From assembly GCF_030757795.1 (NCBI RefSeq), contig NZ_JAUQWH010000048.1, positions 1 to 51,210 of the forward strand: a stretch of 51,210 nt of DNA, read 5' to 3'. The notes beneath the pieces were generated by a model. The model saw nothing but the letters and a program-made list of their open reading frames with translations, was not told the origin of the DNA and did not search any database. Shown here in pieces: positions 39,861 to 48,557 of the stretch (its first letter is position 1; each line of letters opens with the position of its first letter). A program made the position numbers and the translations under genes. This DNA is from Actinoplanes oryzae (GTDB taxonomy: Bacteria > Actinomycetota > Actinomycetes > Mycobacteriales > Micromonosporaceae).

Positions 39861-40880
39861 TCAAGCGATCCTGATCAGCTGCTTGCCGTTGTTGCGGCCC
39901 TCGAACAGCCCGCGCAGGGCGTCCGGCGCGTTCTCGAAGCCGTCGGTGACGGTCTCGGTGTGCTTGATCCGGCCCTCGCCGACCCACGTGTGCAGCTGCC
40001 CGATCGCCTCCGGGAACCGCTCCGCGTAGTCGAAGTAGAGGAAGCCCTCCATCCGCGCCCGCTTCTGGATGAGATCGACGTAGTTGCCCGGGCCGGCCGG
40101 GCGCTCGTGGGCGTACCCGGAGGCGACCGCGCCGCAGATCACGACCCGGGCGTGCATCGCCAGCCGCCCCAGCGCGGCGTCGAGGGTCGCGCCGCCCACG
40201 TTGTCGAAGAAGACGTCGATGCCGTCCGGGGCCAGCTCGGCCAGCCGCTGCGCGACGTCCTCGTTGCGGTAGTCGATGCAGGCGTCGAAGCCGGCCTCGC
40301 CGACCACCCAGGCGCACTTGTCCGGGCCGCCCGCGACGCCGATGACCCGGCACCCCAGGATGCGGGCGATCTGCCCGGCGACCGAGCCCGTGGCGCCCGC
40401 GGCCCCGGAGACGAGCACGGTCTCCCCGGCCTGCGGGCGGCCGATGTCGAGCAACCCGAAGTACGCCGCCAGCCCGGTCGACCCGAGCACGCCGAGCGCC
40501 GCCGTCGGGGGGATCCCGTCCGGCACGGCCCGCACTCCCGCGGTGCCGTCGGCCGGGATGACGAGGTAGTCCTGCCATCCGGTGAAGCCGCTGACCACCT
40601 GCCCCACCGGGAACCGCTCGTTCCGCGACTCCACGACCCGGCCGGCGCCGCCCGCCCGCATCACCTCGCCGACGGCCACCGGCGGGAGGTAACCGGCCCG
40701 GTCGTTCAGCCAGCTGCGCTGGGTGGGATCCACGCTCAGGTACTCGATCCGGACCAGCGCCTCACCCGGCTGCAGCGCCGGCACCGCCCCGGTACGCAGC
40801 TCGAACGTCTTCTCGTCGACCGCAGCCTCCGGCCGGTTCGCCAGAACCCACTGCCGGTTCACCTTCGCATCGCCGGTCAT
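39861..40880 (-). CDS. NADP-dependent oxidoreductase (CurA/leukotriene B4 dehydrogenase-like MDR)
   Basis: A 339-residue zinc-free MDR enzyme. It has NRQWVLANRPEA at the start, YLSVDPTQRSWLND, GSTGLAAYFGLLDIGRPQAGETVLVSGAAGATGSVAGQIA (cofactor loop with the AAxGxxG signature of the subfamily) and GPDKCAWVV. Members reduce the double bond of enones. It overlaps the stop of the MFS gene by ATGA, so exporter and reductase are made together, a pairing common in detoxification cassettes. Confidence 0.93.
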   Translation of the reverse strand: MTGDAKVNRQWVLANRPEAAVDEKTFELRTGAVPALQPGEALVRIEYLSVDPTQRSWLNDRAGYLPPVAVGEVMRAGGAGRVVESRNERFPVGQVVSGFTGWQDYLVIPADGTAGVRAVPDGIPPTAALGVLGSTGLAAYFGLLDIGRPQAGETVLVSGAAGATGSVAGQIARILGCRVIGVAGGPDKCAWVVGEAGFDACIDYRNEDVAQRLAELAPDGIDVFFDNVGGATLDAALGRLAMHARVVICGAVASGYAHERPAGPGNYVDLIQKRARMEGFLYFDYAERFPEAIGQLHTWVGEGRIKHTETVTDGFENAPDALRGLFEGRNNGKQLIRIA

Positions 40881-42388
40881 CGTCTCCCTCTCGTGCCGCC
40901 GGTTCCATTGATCACAGTAGAACCAGGCACGGTCGCCGCGGCCAGCACCGCGGCGCCGAGGCACACCACCCCGGCGAGCGTCATGATCGTGTGAAACCCG
41001 CCGGTGAAGGCCCGGGTCGCGACGTCCACCAGGGCTTCGGGCGGCAGACCGGTCCCGGGCAGCCGGGTGGCGGCGTCGCGACCGGACAGCGCGGCCTCCC
41101 CGGCGGAGGCGACGACCGGGGCGGGCACGTCCCTGGCCGCCAGCTCCGTCGTCAGCCGGTGCGTCGCCACGGCCGCGATGATCGTGCCCTGCACCGCGAT
41201 GCCGACCGCATGCCCCGACTGGCGCAGCGCGCCCAGCAACCCGGCCGCCGCCCCCGACCGGGCGGAGTCGACGGCGCGGAAAGCGGCATCGTTGGTGGCC
41301 GGCAGCGCCATGCCCAGCCCGATGCCGAGGAAGAGCAACGGCGCCATCGCCACGAGAGGCGAACTGCCGGGCTCGAGGAACGCCACGGCGAGAAGAGCCG
41401 TTCCCGCGATGGTGAGGCTTGCGCACGACGGCGTACGCGGACCGCTGCGCGCGATCCACCGCCCCGACACCTGAGACCCGATGACGTTTCCCGCCGCCAT
41501 GGGCAGGACGAGGAGACCGGCCTCCCCCGCCGACGCGCCCTGCACGCTCTGCAGGAAGAGCGGGATGAACACGTACGCACTCACCGGCGCGGCCCCGAGG
41601 AGAAAGGCGACCGCCCCGGCGCCGCCGAACGCCCTGCTCCGCAGCAGGGAAACGGGCACCATCGGATCGTCACGCCGCCGCTCCACGACGACGAACAGCG
41701 CGAACAGCACGACAGCCGCGCCGAGCGCCCCGACGATCGGTGCCGCGGTCCAGCCGGCCCGTCCGCCCTCGATCAGGGCGTAGATCAACGCGGCGAGCCA
41801 GCCGATGAGAAGAACCTGTCCGGCGGGGTCGAGCGAGGTGCCGGTGGTGCTGCGCGACTCCCGCAGCGTTCGCGCGCCCACCAGCACGATCAGGGCACAG
41901 ATCGGCAGGTTGACCCAGAAGACGGCCTGCCAGCCGAGCCGGTCGACCAGCAGGCCGCCCGCGGCGGGCCCGACGACCGTGGCCAGCGCCGCCGAGGTGC
42001 TCCACCAGGTCAGGGCCCTGGTCCGCGCCGCACCGGCCGGGAAGGCGGCGACGAGCAGCGACAGCGCACTGGACGCCATGGCCGCGGCAGCCGCGCCCTG
42101 CAGGAACCGCCCGGCGACCAGCACGGCGACACTGGGCGCCGACGCGCACACCACCGAACCGGCGGCGAACAGGCCGACGCCGAGCAGCAGGATCTTCTTG
42201 CGCCCGTACCGGTCCGCGAGCGCCCCGGCCGACAGCGCGAAAACGCAGAGGCACAGGGTGTAGGCGTCGAGGACCCACTGGTACGCCTCGGGGCCGGCCC
42301 GCAGCGCCGCCCGCACCTGAGGCAGCGCCACGATGACGATGTTCGCGTCGACGATCGCCAGGAAGGAACTGCCATAGACCGCCAGCAT
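40877..42388 (-). CDS. DHA2-family MFS exporter
   Basis: A 503-residue 14-helix exporter. It has FLAIVDANIVIVALPQV (motif D1-like), GALADRYGRKKILLLGVGLF, GRFLQGAAAAAMASSALSLL, GPAAGGLLVDRLGWQAVFWVNLPICAL (motif C) and a final helix ending near AAVLAAATVPG. These are multidrug or metabolite exporters. The N-terminus is a little short, starting at MLAVYGSSFL, but all helices seem present. It precedes and overlaps the NADP-oxidoreductase gene. Confidence 0.92.
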   Translation of the reverse strand: MLAVYGSSFLAIVDANIVIVALPQVRAALRAGPEAYQWVLDAYTLCLCVFALSAGALADRYGRKKILLLGVGLFAAGSVVCASAPSVAVLVAGRFLQGAAAAAMASSALSLLVAAFPAGAARTRALTWWSTSAALATVVGPAAGGLLVDRLGWQAVFWVNLPICALIVLVGARTLRESRSTTGTSLDPAGQVLLIGWLAALIYALIEGGRAGWTAAPIVGALGAAVVLFALFVVVERRRDDPMVPVSLLRSRAFGGAGAVAFLLGAAPVSAYVFIPLFLQSVQGASAGEAGLLVLPMAAGNVIGSQVSGRWIARSGPRTPSCASLTIAGTALLAVAFLEPGSSPLVAMAPLLFLGIGLGMALPATNDAAFRAVDSARSGAAAGLLGALRQSGHAVGIAVQGTIIAAVATHRLTTELAARDVPAPVVASAGEAALSGRDAATRLPGTGLPPEALVDVATRAFTGGFHTIMTLAGVVCLGAAVLAAATVPGSTVINGTGGTRGRR

Positions 42389-42426
42389 GGGCCTCAGTCT
42401 TGCCGAACGCGCCCCTCCCGGTTGGC

Positions 42427-42927
42427 CTACAGGAACTCGCTGCGGTAGGTCGAGGCCAGCTCGGCCGCGCGGCGGCGGCGCTCGGCGAGCTCGTCCGGCG
42501 TCAGCTGCGGCGGCGGCGCGTCCTTGCCGGCGATCACGTCGCCGATGCGCAGGAAGTACTCGTCCTGGCCGGCGGGCGTGCACATGCAGAGCATGCGGGC
42601 CGGCGCGCCGGAGACGTTGCGGAAGTTGTGCGGGGCGTTGGCCGGGATGTTGACGGTCGAGCCGGCTCGGACGGTGTGCTTCTCACCGCGGAAGGTGAAC
42701 TCGATCTCGCCCTCGAGGACGGTGAACATCTCCTCGAAGTCGTGCCGGTGCGGGGGCGGCCCGCCCCCGTCCGGGACGCGCATGTCGATCAGGGTGTACT
42801 GCCCGTTGGTCTGCTCGCCGGTGATCAGCATGGCGTAGGTGTTGCCCACCAGCGAGACGTAGGTCGTGCCCGGGTCGTCGGGGTTCGCCACGGTCAGCGA
42901 GCGGGCCGGGTCGTCGTCGGGAATCAT
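42427..42927 (-). CDS. Cupin-domain protein
   Basis: A 166-residue single-cupin protein. The metal site is HRHDFEEMF (His60-x-His62-x3-Glu66) with the second-motif histidine His100 in IPANAPHNF. The C-terminal 40 residues are helical and charged (TPDELAERRRRAAELAS). Cupins of this type include dioxygenases, isomerases and quercetinase-like enzymes; activity is not predictable. It is 28 bases after the quinone oxidoreductase gene and is probably co-transcribed. Confidence 0.9.
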   Translation of the reverse strand: MIPDDDPARSLTVANPDDPGTTYVSLVGNTYAMLITGEQTNGQYTLIDMRVPDGGGPPPHRHDFEEMFTVLEGEIEFTFRGEKHTVRAGSTVNIPANAPHNFRNVSGAPARMLCMCTPAGQDEYFLRIGDVIAGKDAPPPQLTPDELAERRRRAAELASTYRSEFL

Positions 42928-42955
42928 TGCGGTGGCTCCTTCGGGGAAGAGTCGG

Positions 42956-43882
42956 TCAGAGGGTGACGGTGATCTTGCCGCTGGGCAGCGTGCCCGCGGC
43001 GGCCTCGGCGTGCAGGGCGGGCAGCTCGGCCAGCGGCACCCGGCGCGCCACCTCGACGCGCAGCTCCCCGGCGTCGACCAGCGCCACCAGCTGCGCGAGC
43101 TGCTCGCGGTCGCTGCGGACGAAGAGGTTGATCCCGCGTACGCCGCGCTGCTCGTCCGACGGCGCGGGCATCCACACGGTCGTGTTCACCAGCACCCCGC
43201 CGTCGCGGATCAGCGGGACCAGGGCCGCCAGCCGCTGCGGCTCGACCGGCGCGAGGTTGAGCACCACGTCGACCGGCTCGCCGGCCCCGGTGGCGTCGTG
43301 GCCCAGCACCTCGTCGGCGCCGGCCGCCGTGACCTGCGCACTGCTGCGGGGGCCGGCCACACCGATGACGTACGCCCCGGCGCGCTTGGCCAGCTGCACG
43401 GCGTACCGGCCGACCGCCCCGCCGGCGCCGTTGATCAGCACCCGTTGCCCGGCCACCAGCCCGGCGTGCTCGAACAGCGCCTGCCACGCGGTCAGCCCCA
43501 CCACCGGCAGCGCCGCGGCGTCGGCCGGCGGCACGCTCTTGGGCGCCCGGGTCAGCACCTCGGCCGGGGCGAGCACGAACTCCGCGGCCGCCCCGGTCCC
43601 CGTCATCGGCAGGAACCCGATCACCTCGTCGCCCACCGCCGGCCCGGTCACGCCCTCACCGAGCGCGTCGACCGTGCCCGCCACGTCGAGCCCCGGGGTG
43701 TGCGGCAGCCGCACCGGAATGGGGCCCTGCATGAACCCGGCCCGGATGTTGCCGTCGACCGAGTTGAAAGATGTCGCCGCCACCCGCACCCGCACCTGCC
43801 CGGGGCCGGGAACGGGCTGCTCCACGTCCTCGTAGCGCAGCACGGACGGGTCGCCGTACTCGTGGAAACGCACTGCCTTCAT
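42956..43882 (-). CDS. NADP-dependent quinone oxidoreductase-like MDR enzyme
   Basis: A 308-residue zinc-free MDR. It shows MKAVRFHEYGDPSVLRYEDVEQP, PHTPGLDVAGTVDALGEGV, LPVVGLTAWQALFEHAGLVAGQRVLINGAGGAVGRYAVQLAK (NADPH site) and the closing HAEAAAGTLPSGKITVTL. Relatives reduce quinones or enones with NADPH. AGGA precedes the ATG. Two related palindromes lie directly upstream and probably control this gene and its cupin partner. Confidence 0.93.
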   Translation of the reverse strand: MKAVRFHEYGDPSVLRYEDVEQPVPGPGQVRVRVAATSFNSVDGNIRAGFMQGPIPVRLPHTPGLDVAGTVDALGEGVTGPAVGDEVIGFLPMTGTGAAAEFVLAPAEVLTRAPKSVPPADAAALPVVGLTAWQALFEHAGLVAGQRVLINGAGGAVGRYAVQLAKRAGAYVIGVAGPRSSAQVTAAGADEVLGHDATGAGEPVDVVLNLAPVEPQRLAALVPLIRDGGVLVNTTVWMPAPSDEQRGVRGINLFVRSDREQLAQLVALVDAGELRVEVARRVPLAELPALHAEAAAGTLPSGKITVTL

Positions 43883-43910
43883 GATCCTGCTCGCCTTCGC
43901 TTTGCCGTTT

Positions 43911-43928
43911 CGCTTCGAATTCGAAGCG
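43911..43928. promoter_or_regulatory. Perfect 18-bp palindrome CGCTTCGAATTCGAAGCG
   Basis: A fully symmetric 18-mer 29 bases before the quinone oxidoreductase start. Its core GCTTCGAATTCGAAGC is repeated with changes at 43949-43964. The length and symmetry fit a MarR-, HxlR- or TetR-type dimer site. No regulator gene is adjacent. Confidence 0.75.
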
Positions 43929-43948
43929 CTTGAGATGAAGGTAGCCCT

Positions 43949-43964
43949 GCTTCAATTTCGAAGC
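43949..43964. promoter_or_regulatory. Second copy of the palindrome, GCTTCAATTTCGAAGC
   Basis: Fourteen of sixteen positions match the core of the first site. The centres are about 37 bp apart, between three and four helical turns. It lies nearer the divergent MFS gene. Confidence 0.65.
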
Positions 43965-44017
43965 AAGGGACTGAGCTGTGACCCCGGACACACCAGCCGG
44001 ACCACTAGGGTAAGGAC

Positions 44018-45244
44018 ATGAGTGCGCATCGGCCCCTTACGCTGTGGGCGGGACGCACGGCCGCGCTGGTAGGCATCGTGCTCGTCGCCCTCACCCTGCG
44101 CCAGGCCGTCGCGGCGATATCCCCGATCCTCGGCGCCGTCCGGGCGGACATCCCCCTCTCGAGCCTCGGCGCCGGGCTGCTCGGCACGGTCCCGCCGATC
44201 CTGCTGGCAGCATCCGGATTCGTCGCGCCGCGCGTCGCCCGGGGCCTCGGCCTCGACGGCGGCATCGTGCTCGCGCTGCTGCTCATGACCCTCGGGCATC
44301 TCGTGCGCGCCCTCGCCCCGGACTTCCCGGTGCTGCTCGGCGGCACCGTCGTCGCGCTCGCCGGTACGGGCATCGGCAACGTGCTGCTGCCGCCGATCGT
44401 GCGGCGCTACTTCCCCGACCGGGTGGCGCTGCTGACCGCCCTCTACGGCTGCATCGTGGGCGTGAGCACGGCCGTGCCCGCCGCGGTCGCCGCCCCGGTC
44501 GCCGAGCGGCTCGGCTGGCGCTTCTCGCTCGGCATGTGGGCGCTGACCTCGGCCGTCGCGCTCGCGCCGTGGCTCGTGCTCCTCGCCCGGGAGCGTCGCC
44601 GACAAGTCCCGGACGTCGTCGAGTCCCCGCCGCCCGCCCGCCTCGCACGGCTGTGGCGCTCGCGCGTGGCCCTGTCGATCACCGCCGTCTTCTCGACCAG
44701 CACGATCTGCACGTACGCGGCATTCGCCTGGCTGCCCGAGATCCTCGGCGACGTCGCCGGCTCGACGCCGGCCGAGGCCGGTGTGCTGCTCGCCGTCACC
44801 GGCCTCGTCAGCGTGCCCATCGCGCTGGTCGCACCCCTGCTCGTGGCCCGGCTGCGCCACGCCGGCCCGCTGATCGCCGCCGGCATCGCGAGCTTCGTGC
44901 TCGGCTACCTCGGCCTGCTGCTCGCCCCCGCGACCCTCACCCTGCTCTGGGTGCTGCTCATCGGCTGCGGATCGATCCTGTTCCCGGTCAGCCTCGTGCT
45001 CATCAACGAGCGCACCCGGACCCCCGGCGGCACCGTCGCGCTGAGCGGCTTCGCCCAGGGGGTGGCGTACGCGCTCGGTGCGCTCGGCCCCTTCGCCGTC
45101 GGGCTGCTGCACGACATGAGCGGCGGATGGACCCTGCCGCTGCTGTTCCTGCTCGCCGTCACCCTCGTGGCGACCGTCCCGGCGGTCACGCTCGCCAGGC
45201 CCGCGACCGTCGAGGACGAACTCGATCCCCGGCCGGTGCGCTGA
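44018..45244 (+). CDS. CynX/NimT-family MFS transporter
   Basis: A 408-residue twelve-helix transporter of the cyanate/nitroimidazole class. It has VLVALTLRQAVAAISPILGAVRADIPLS in helix 1, GTVPPILLAASGFVAPRVARGLGLD, GTGIGNVLLPPIVRRYFPDR (the typical helix 4 loop) and CTYAAFAWLPEILGDVAG in helix 7. Substrates of this group are small anions or 2-nitroimidazole-like compounds. TAGGGT at 44006-44011, six bases before the ATG, suggests a leaderless or near-leaderless message; AAGGAC may act as a weak ribosome site. Confidence 0.88.
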   Translation: MSAHRPLTLWAGRTAALVGIVLVALTLRQAVAAISPILGAVRADIPLSSLGAGLLGTVPPILLAASGFVAPRVARGLGLDGGIVLALLLMTLGHLVRALAPDFPVLLGGTVVALAGTGIGNVLLPPIVRRYFPDRVALLTALYGCIVGVSTAVPAAVAAPVAERLGWRFSLGMWALTSAVALAPWLVLLARERRRQVPDVVESPPPARLARLWRSRVALSITAVFSTSTICTYAAFAWLPEILGDVAGSTPAEAGVLLAVTGLVSVPIALVAPLLVARLRHAGPLIAAGIASFVLGYLGLLLAPATLTLLWVLLIGCGSILFPVSLVLINERTRTPGGTVALSGFAQGVAYALGALGPFAVGLLHDMSGGWTLPLLFLLAVTLVATVPAVTLARPATVEDELDPRPVR

Positions 45245-45251
45245 CGCCGGG

Positions 45252-45267
45252 CGGGACTTTGGTCCCG
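45252..45267. promoter_or_regulatory. DosR/DevR-like dormancy box
   Basis: CGGGACTTTGGTCCCG. The core GGGACTTTGGTCCC matches the DosR consensus GGGACTWWAGTCCC in 13 of 14 positions, and the flanking C and G match the S positions. It lies about 83 bases before the DoxX start. DosR/DevR regulators activate genes under hypoxia or nitric oxide. Confidence 0.7.
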
Positions 45268-45349
45268 GGCGTCAGGGGCTCTCCGGCACCGGTGATCTTG
45301 CCTGCGGCGGGCGCATCGTCAGGGCAGGACATCGATCGAGGAGGACATC

Positions 45350-45934
45350 ATGACAACCACCGGCCGCAGCCGCCCGTCGCACCTGGAACACGCCGAGGCC
45401 CCGGGCCACCTGCTCACCACGCCCGCCGCCCAGGCACTGGCCGCGCTGCGGATCTCGCTCGGCTTCGTCTTCCTGTGGGCGTTCCTCGACAAGACCTTCG
45501 GCCTGCACTACTCGACCGCGGGCGAACGCGCCTGGGTCAACGGCGGCTCCCCCACCAAGGGGTTCCTGTCCTCCCTCGACCTCGGCCCGCTGCAGGGCAC
45601 CTTCCACGACCTGGCGGGCAACGCCGTCGTGGACTGGCTGTTCATGCTCGGCCTGCTGGGCATCGGCGTCGCCCTCGTGCTCGGCATCGGCCTGCGCCTG
45701 GCCGCCGGCGCCGCGGTGCTGATGATGGCCTTCATGTGGGTCGCGGAGTGGCCCCTCGCCCAGCACACCAGCGCCGGCGAGCCCAGCGGCTCGACCAACC
45801 CGATCACCGACTACCACGTCATCTACGCCGTCGCTGCCGTCGTCGCGGCCCTCGCGTACGCCGGACACACCTGGGGCCTCGGCAGGTGGTGGGCCCGCCT
45901 GCCCGTCGTGCAGCGCAACCCGTGGCTGATCTGA
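45350..45934 (+). CDS. DoxX-family membrane protein
   Basis: A 194-residue protein with four membrane helices: ALRISLGFVFLWAFLDKTFGL, VVDWLFMLGLLGIGVALVLGIGL, AAGAAVLMMAFMWVAEWPL and YHVIYAVAAVVAALAYAGHTW. The FLDKTFGLHYST motif after helix 1 and the long extracytoplasmic loop resemble the thiosulfate:quinone oxidoreductase large subunit and actinobacterial DoxX proteins. GAGGAGG before the ATG is a strong ribosome site. The DosR-like box suggests induction at low oxygen. Confidence 0.88.
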   Translation: MTTTGRSRPSHLEHAEAPGHLLTTPAAQALAALRISLGFVFLWAFLDKTFGLHYSTAGERAWVNGGSPTKGFLSSLDLGPLQGTFHDLAGNAVVDWLFMLGLLGIGVALVLGIGLRLAAGAAVLMMAFMWVAEWPLAQHTSAGEPSGSTNPITDYHVIYAVAAVVAALAYAGHTWGLGRWWARLPVVQRNPWLI

Positions 45935-45950
45935 CCGATGCCACCACCCC

Positions 45951-45988
45951 GGATCCGGCCGGGAGCCCAACGGCTCCCGGCCGGATCC
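45951..45988. terminator. Perfect 17-bp-stem bidirectional terminator
   Basis: The left arm, GGATCCGGCCGGGAGCC (45951-45967), pairs without error with 45972-45988 around the loop CAAC. It lies between the convergent DoxX and phosphoketolase genes, 16 and 14 bases from their stops, and can serve both. Confidence 0.92.
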
Positions 45989-46002
45989 TTGTCGTCGCGG
46001 GC

Positions 46003-48429
46003 TCAGCCGCGCTGGGCCCAGTCGCCGAGCGACCAGTCGCGGACCTCCGGCATGTCCTCGAGGTGCTCCACCACGTACTCCTCGTGCCGGGCGAGCTGGG
46101 CCTCGCACCACTCCTTGAGCTCGGTCGCACCGCGCGGCAGCCGCCGGGCGTTGTTGATGGCGTCCATGACCAGGTGGTAACGGGACGCCTTGTTGCGCAC
46201 GGTCATGTCGAACGGGGTCGTGGTCGTGCCCTGCTCGATGAAGCCGCGCACCCGGAACCGGTCGGCGTCGGGACGCCCGTGCACCAGCTGGTGGATCGCG
46301 CCCGGGTAGCCGTGGAAGCTGAACACCACGTCGACCGTGTCGGTGAACAGCTCGGTGAACAGCGTCGGGCTCATGCCGTGCGGGTGGTCCTTCGGGCGTA
46401 CCAGGGCCATGAGGTCGACCACGTTGACCACCCGGACCTTCAGGCTGGGCAGTTTCTCCCTCAGGATCTGCGCGGCGGCGACCGTCTCCATCGTGACCAC
46501 GTCGCCGGCGCAGGCCAGCACGATGTCGGGGTCGCTGGTGCCGTCGTCGGTGCCCGCCCACTCCCAGATCCCGGCGCCGCGCTCGCAGTGCTCGATCGCC
46601 TCCTCCATGGTCAGCCACTGCAGCTGCGGCTGCTTGTCGATGACGATCAGATTGATGTACGACCGGGAGCGGAAGCAGTGGTCGGCCACGCTCAGCAGCG
46701 TGTTGGCGTCCGGCGGCAGGTAGACCCGGGCCACATCGCCGCGCTGGGTGAGCACCACCTGGATCAGTCCCGGGCCCTGGTGCGAGAAGCCGTTGTGGTC
46801 GTTGCGCCACGCCGTCGAGGTGAGCAGCACGTTGAGGCTGGGCACCTTCGCGCGCCACGGCAGGTGCTTGGCCTCCTGCAGCCACTTGCCGTGCTGCACG
46901 GTCTGCGAGGCGCTGACCATGGCGAAGGCCTCGTAGGTGGCGAACATGCCGTGCCGGCCGGTCAGCGTGTAACCCTCCAGCCAGCCGTGGCAGTTGTGCT
47001 CGCTGAGCACCTCCATGACCCGGCCGTCCCGGCTGATCTTCACGTCCTCGGGCGTGACGCGTTCCATGAAGCCGCGGTCCGACACCTCGAAGACCGCGCC
47101 GAGCCGGTTGCTGTTCGTCTCGTCGGGACAGAAGAGCCGGAAGCTGTCCGGGTTACGCGCGTAGATGTCCCGCATCAGCTCGCCCAGCTTGCGGGTCGAC
47201 TCCGCGCGCTCGGCCGCCGGGTGCTTGACGTCCACGGCGTACTCGCGGAAGTCGGGCAGGTCCAGGTCGCGGGTGAGCAGGCCGCCGTTGGCGTGCGGGC
47301 TGGCGCTCATCCGCAGATCGCCGGCCGGCGCCGCCTCGCGGATCAGCGCGGCGGGCGCGCCGGTCTCGTCGAACAACTCCTCCGGACGGTACGAGCGCAG
47401 CCACTGCTCCAGGAGCGCCAGGTGCTCCGGGTTGTCGCGCACCCCGGACAGCGGCACCTGGTGCGAGCGCCACGTCCCGGTGACCTTGACGCCGTCGACC
47501 TCCGCCGGGCCGGTCCAGCCCTTCGGCGAGCGCAGGATGATCAGCGGCCAGTGCGGCCGCTCCCCGTCCCACTCCCCGGCGCGGGCGGCGGCCTGGATGG
47601 CGCGGATCCTGCCCCACGCCGTGGCCAGCGCCTCGGCGAAGCGGTAGTGCATGCCGGGCAGGTCGGACCCCTCGACCTCGATGATCTCGTAGCCGTGGCC
47701 GCGCAGCAGGGCGCGCACCTCCTCGGGGTCCTTGCGGGCCAGCACCGTGGGCCCGGCGATCTTCGCGCCGTTGAGGTGCAGGATCGGCAGCACGGCGCCG
47801 TCGCGGGCCGGGTTGACGAAGGAGATGCCCTTCCACGATCCCTCCAGCGGACCGGTCTCGGCCTCGCCGTCGCCGACGACCGCGATCGCCAGCAGATCCG
47901 GGTTGTCCATCACCGCGCCGAAGGCGTGCACCAGCACGTAGCCGAGCTCGCCGCCCTCGTGGATCGACCCGGGCGTGGTCACCGACACGTGACTGGGGAT
48001 GCCGCCCGGCGCGGAGAACTGCCGGAACAGCCTCCGCAGCCCCTCCTCGTCCTGGGTGACGTGCGGATAGATCTCGCTGTACGTCCCCTCCAGGTATCCG
48101 GCGGCGACCAGCGCGGGCCCGCCGTGTCCCGGCCCGGCCAGGTAGATCGCCTGCTGGCCGGTCCGCTTGATCAGCCGGGAGACGTGCGCGTAGATCAGCG
48201 ACAGGCCGGGGCTGGTCCCCCAGTGCCCGAGCAGGCGCGGCTTGATGTGCTCGGGGCGCAGCGGCTCGCGCAGCAGCGGGTTCGCGCCCAGGTAGATCTG
48301 GCCGATCGTGAGATAGTTGTTGGCCCGCCACCAGGCGTCCAGCTGGGCTGTCTCCGCCTCGTCGGGAGCGGAAAGAGCTCGCACCAGGTCCTCGCGAGCG
48401 TGGACCTGATCGTCCGATACAGCGGTCAC
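46003..48429 (-). CDS. xfp: Phosphoketolase (xylulose-5-phosphate/fructose-6-phosphate)
   Basis: An 808-residue thiamine-diphosphate enzyme of full length. It has NYLTIGQIYLGANPLL, HWGTSPGLSLIYAHVSRLI, YLAGPGHGGPALVAAGYLEGTYSE, SVTTPGSIHEGGELGYVL and the ThDP/Mg motif GDGEAETGPLEGSWKG (about 185-200). The second half has the PP-binding and substrate loops (CPDETNSNRLGAVFE, HGWLEGYTLTGRHGMFATYEAF, STAWRNDHNGFSHQ) and the end HLEDMPEVRDW. It splits xylulose 5-phosphate or fructose 6-phosphate with phosphate into acetyl phosphate and a triose or tetrose phosphate in the cytosol. It may be linked to pentose supply from xylan and to low-oxygen metabolism, given the neighbouring DosR-like box. Confidence 0.97.
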   Translation of the reverse strand: MTAVSDDQVHAREDLVRALSAPDEAETAQLDAWWRANNYLTIGQIYLGANPLLREPLRPEHIKPRLLGHWGTSPGLSLIYAHVSRLIKRTGQQAIYLAGPGHGGPALVAAGYLEGTYSEIYPHVTQDEEGLRRLFRQFSAPGGIPSHVSVTTPGSIHEGGELGYVLVHAFGAVMDNPDLLAIAVVGDGEAETGPLEGSWKGISFVNPARDGAVLPILHLNGAKIAGPTVLARKDPEEVRALLRGHGYEIIEVEGSDLPGMHYRFAEALATAWGRIRAIQAAARAGEWDGERPHWPLIILRSPKGWTGPAEVDGVKVTGTWRSHQVPLSGVRDNPEHLALLEQWLRSYRPEELFDETGAPAALIREAAPAGDLRMSASPHANGGLLTRDLDLPDFREYAVDVKHPAAERAESTRKLGELMRDIYARNPDSFRLFCPDETNSNRLGAVFEVSDRGFMERVTPEDVKISRDGRVMEVLSEHNCHGWLEGYTLTGRHGMFATYEAFAMVSASQTVQHGKWLQEAKHLPWRAKVPSLNVLLTSTAWRNDHNGFSHQGPGLIQVVLTQRGDVARVYLPPDANTLLSVADHCFRSRSYINLIVIDKQPQLQWLTMEEAIEHCERGAGIWEWAGTDDGTSDPDIVLACAGDVVTMETVAAAQILREKLPSLKVRVVNVVDLMALVRPKDHPHGMSPTLFTELFTDTVDVVFSFHGYPGAIHQLVHGRPDADRFRVRGFIEQGTTTTPFDMTVRNKASRYHLVMDAINNARRLPRGATELKEWCEAQLARHEEYVVEHLEDMPEVRDWSLGDWAQRG

Positions 48430-48557
48430 GGTCGTTCCTTCCGTGTCACTTCTGCCTGACAGTCCTCCTCACGCTAGTGCCGATGCGACCTGGGCGCGCA
48501 GGGCACAACGACGCCGGAACGCGCCCCGACCGGCCCCCGCCGACGGGACCTTGGACC

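Noticed and set aside
44044..48459. A very long rightward open frame (over 1,400 codons) across the CynX, DoxX and phosphoketolase genes
   Set aside because: Its translation is Arg/Ala/Gly/Pro/His-rich without motifs, and it lies over clear genes in other frames. Such frames arise from high GC at third positions.
48543..48556. GGGACCTTGGACCT upstream of phosphoketolase as a second DosR box
   Set aside because: Only about nine of fourteen consensus positions match, and the second half-site is wrong. It also abuts the end of the flavoprotein gene.
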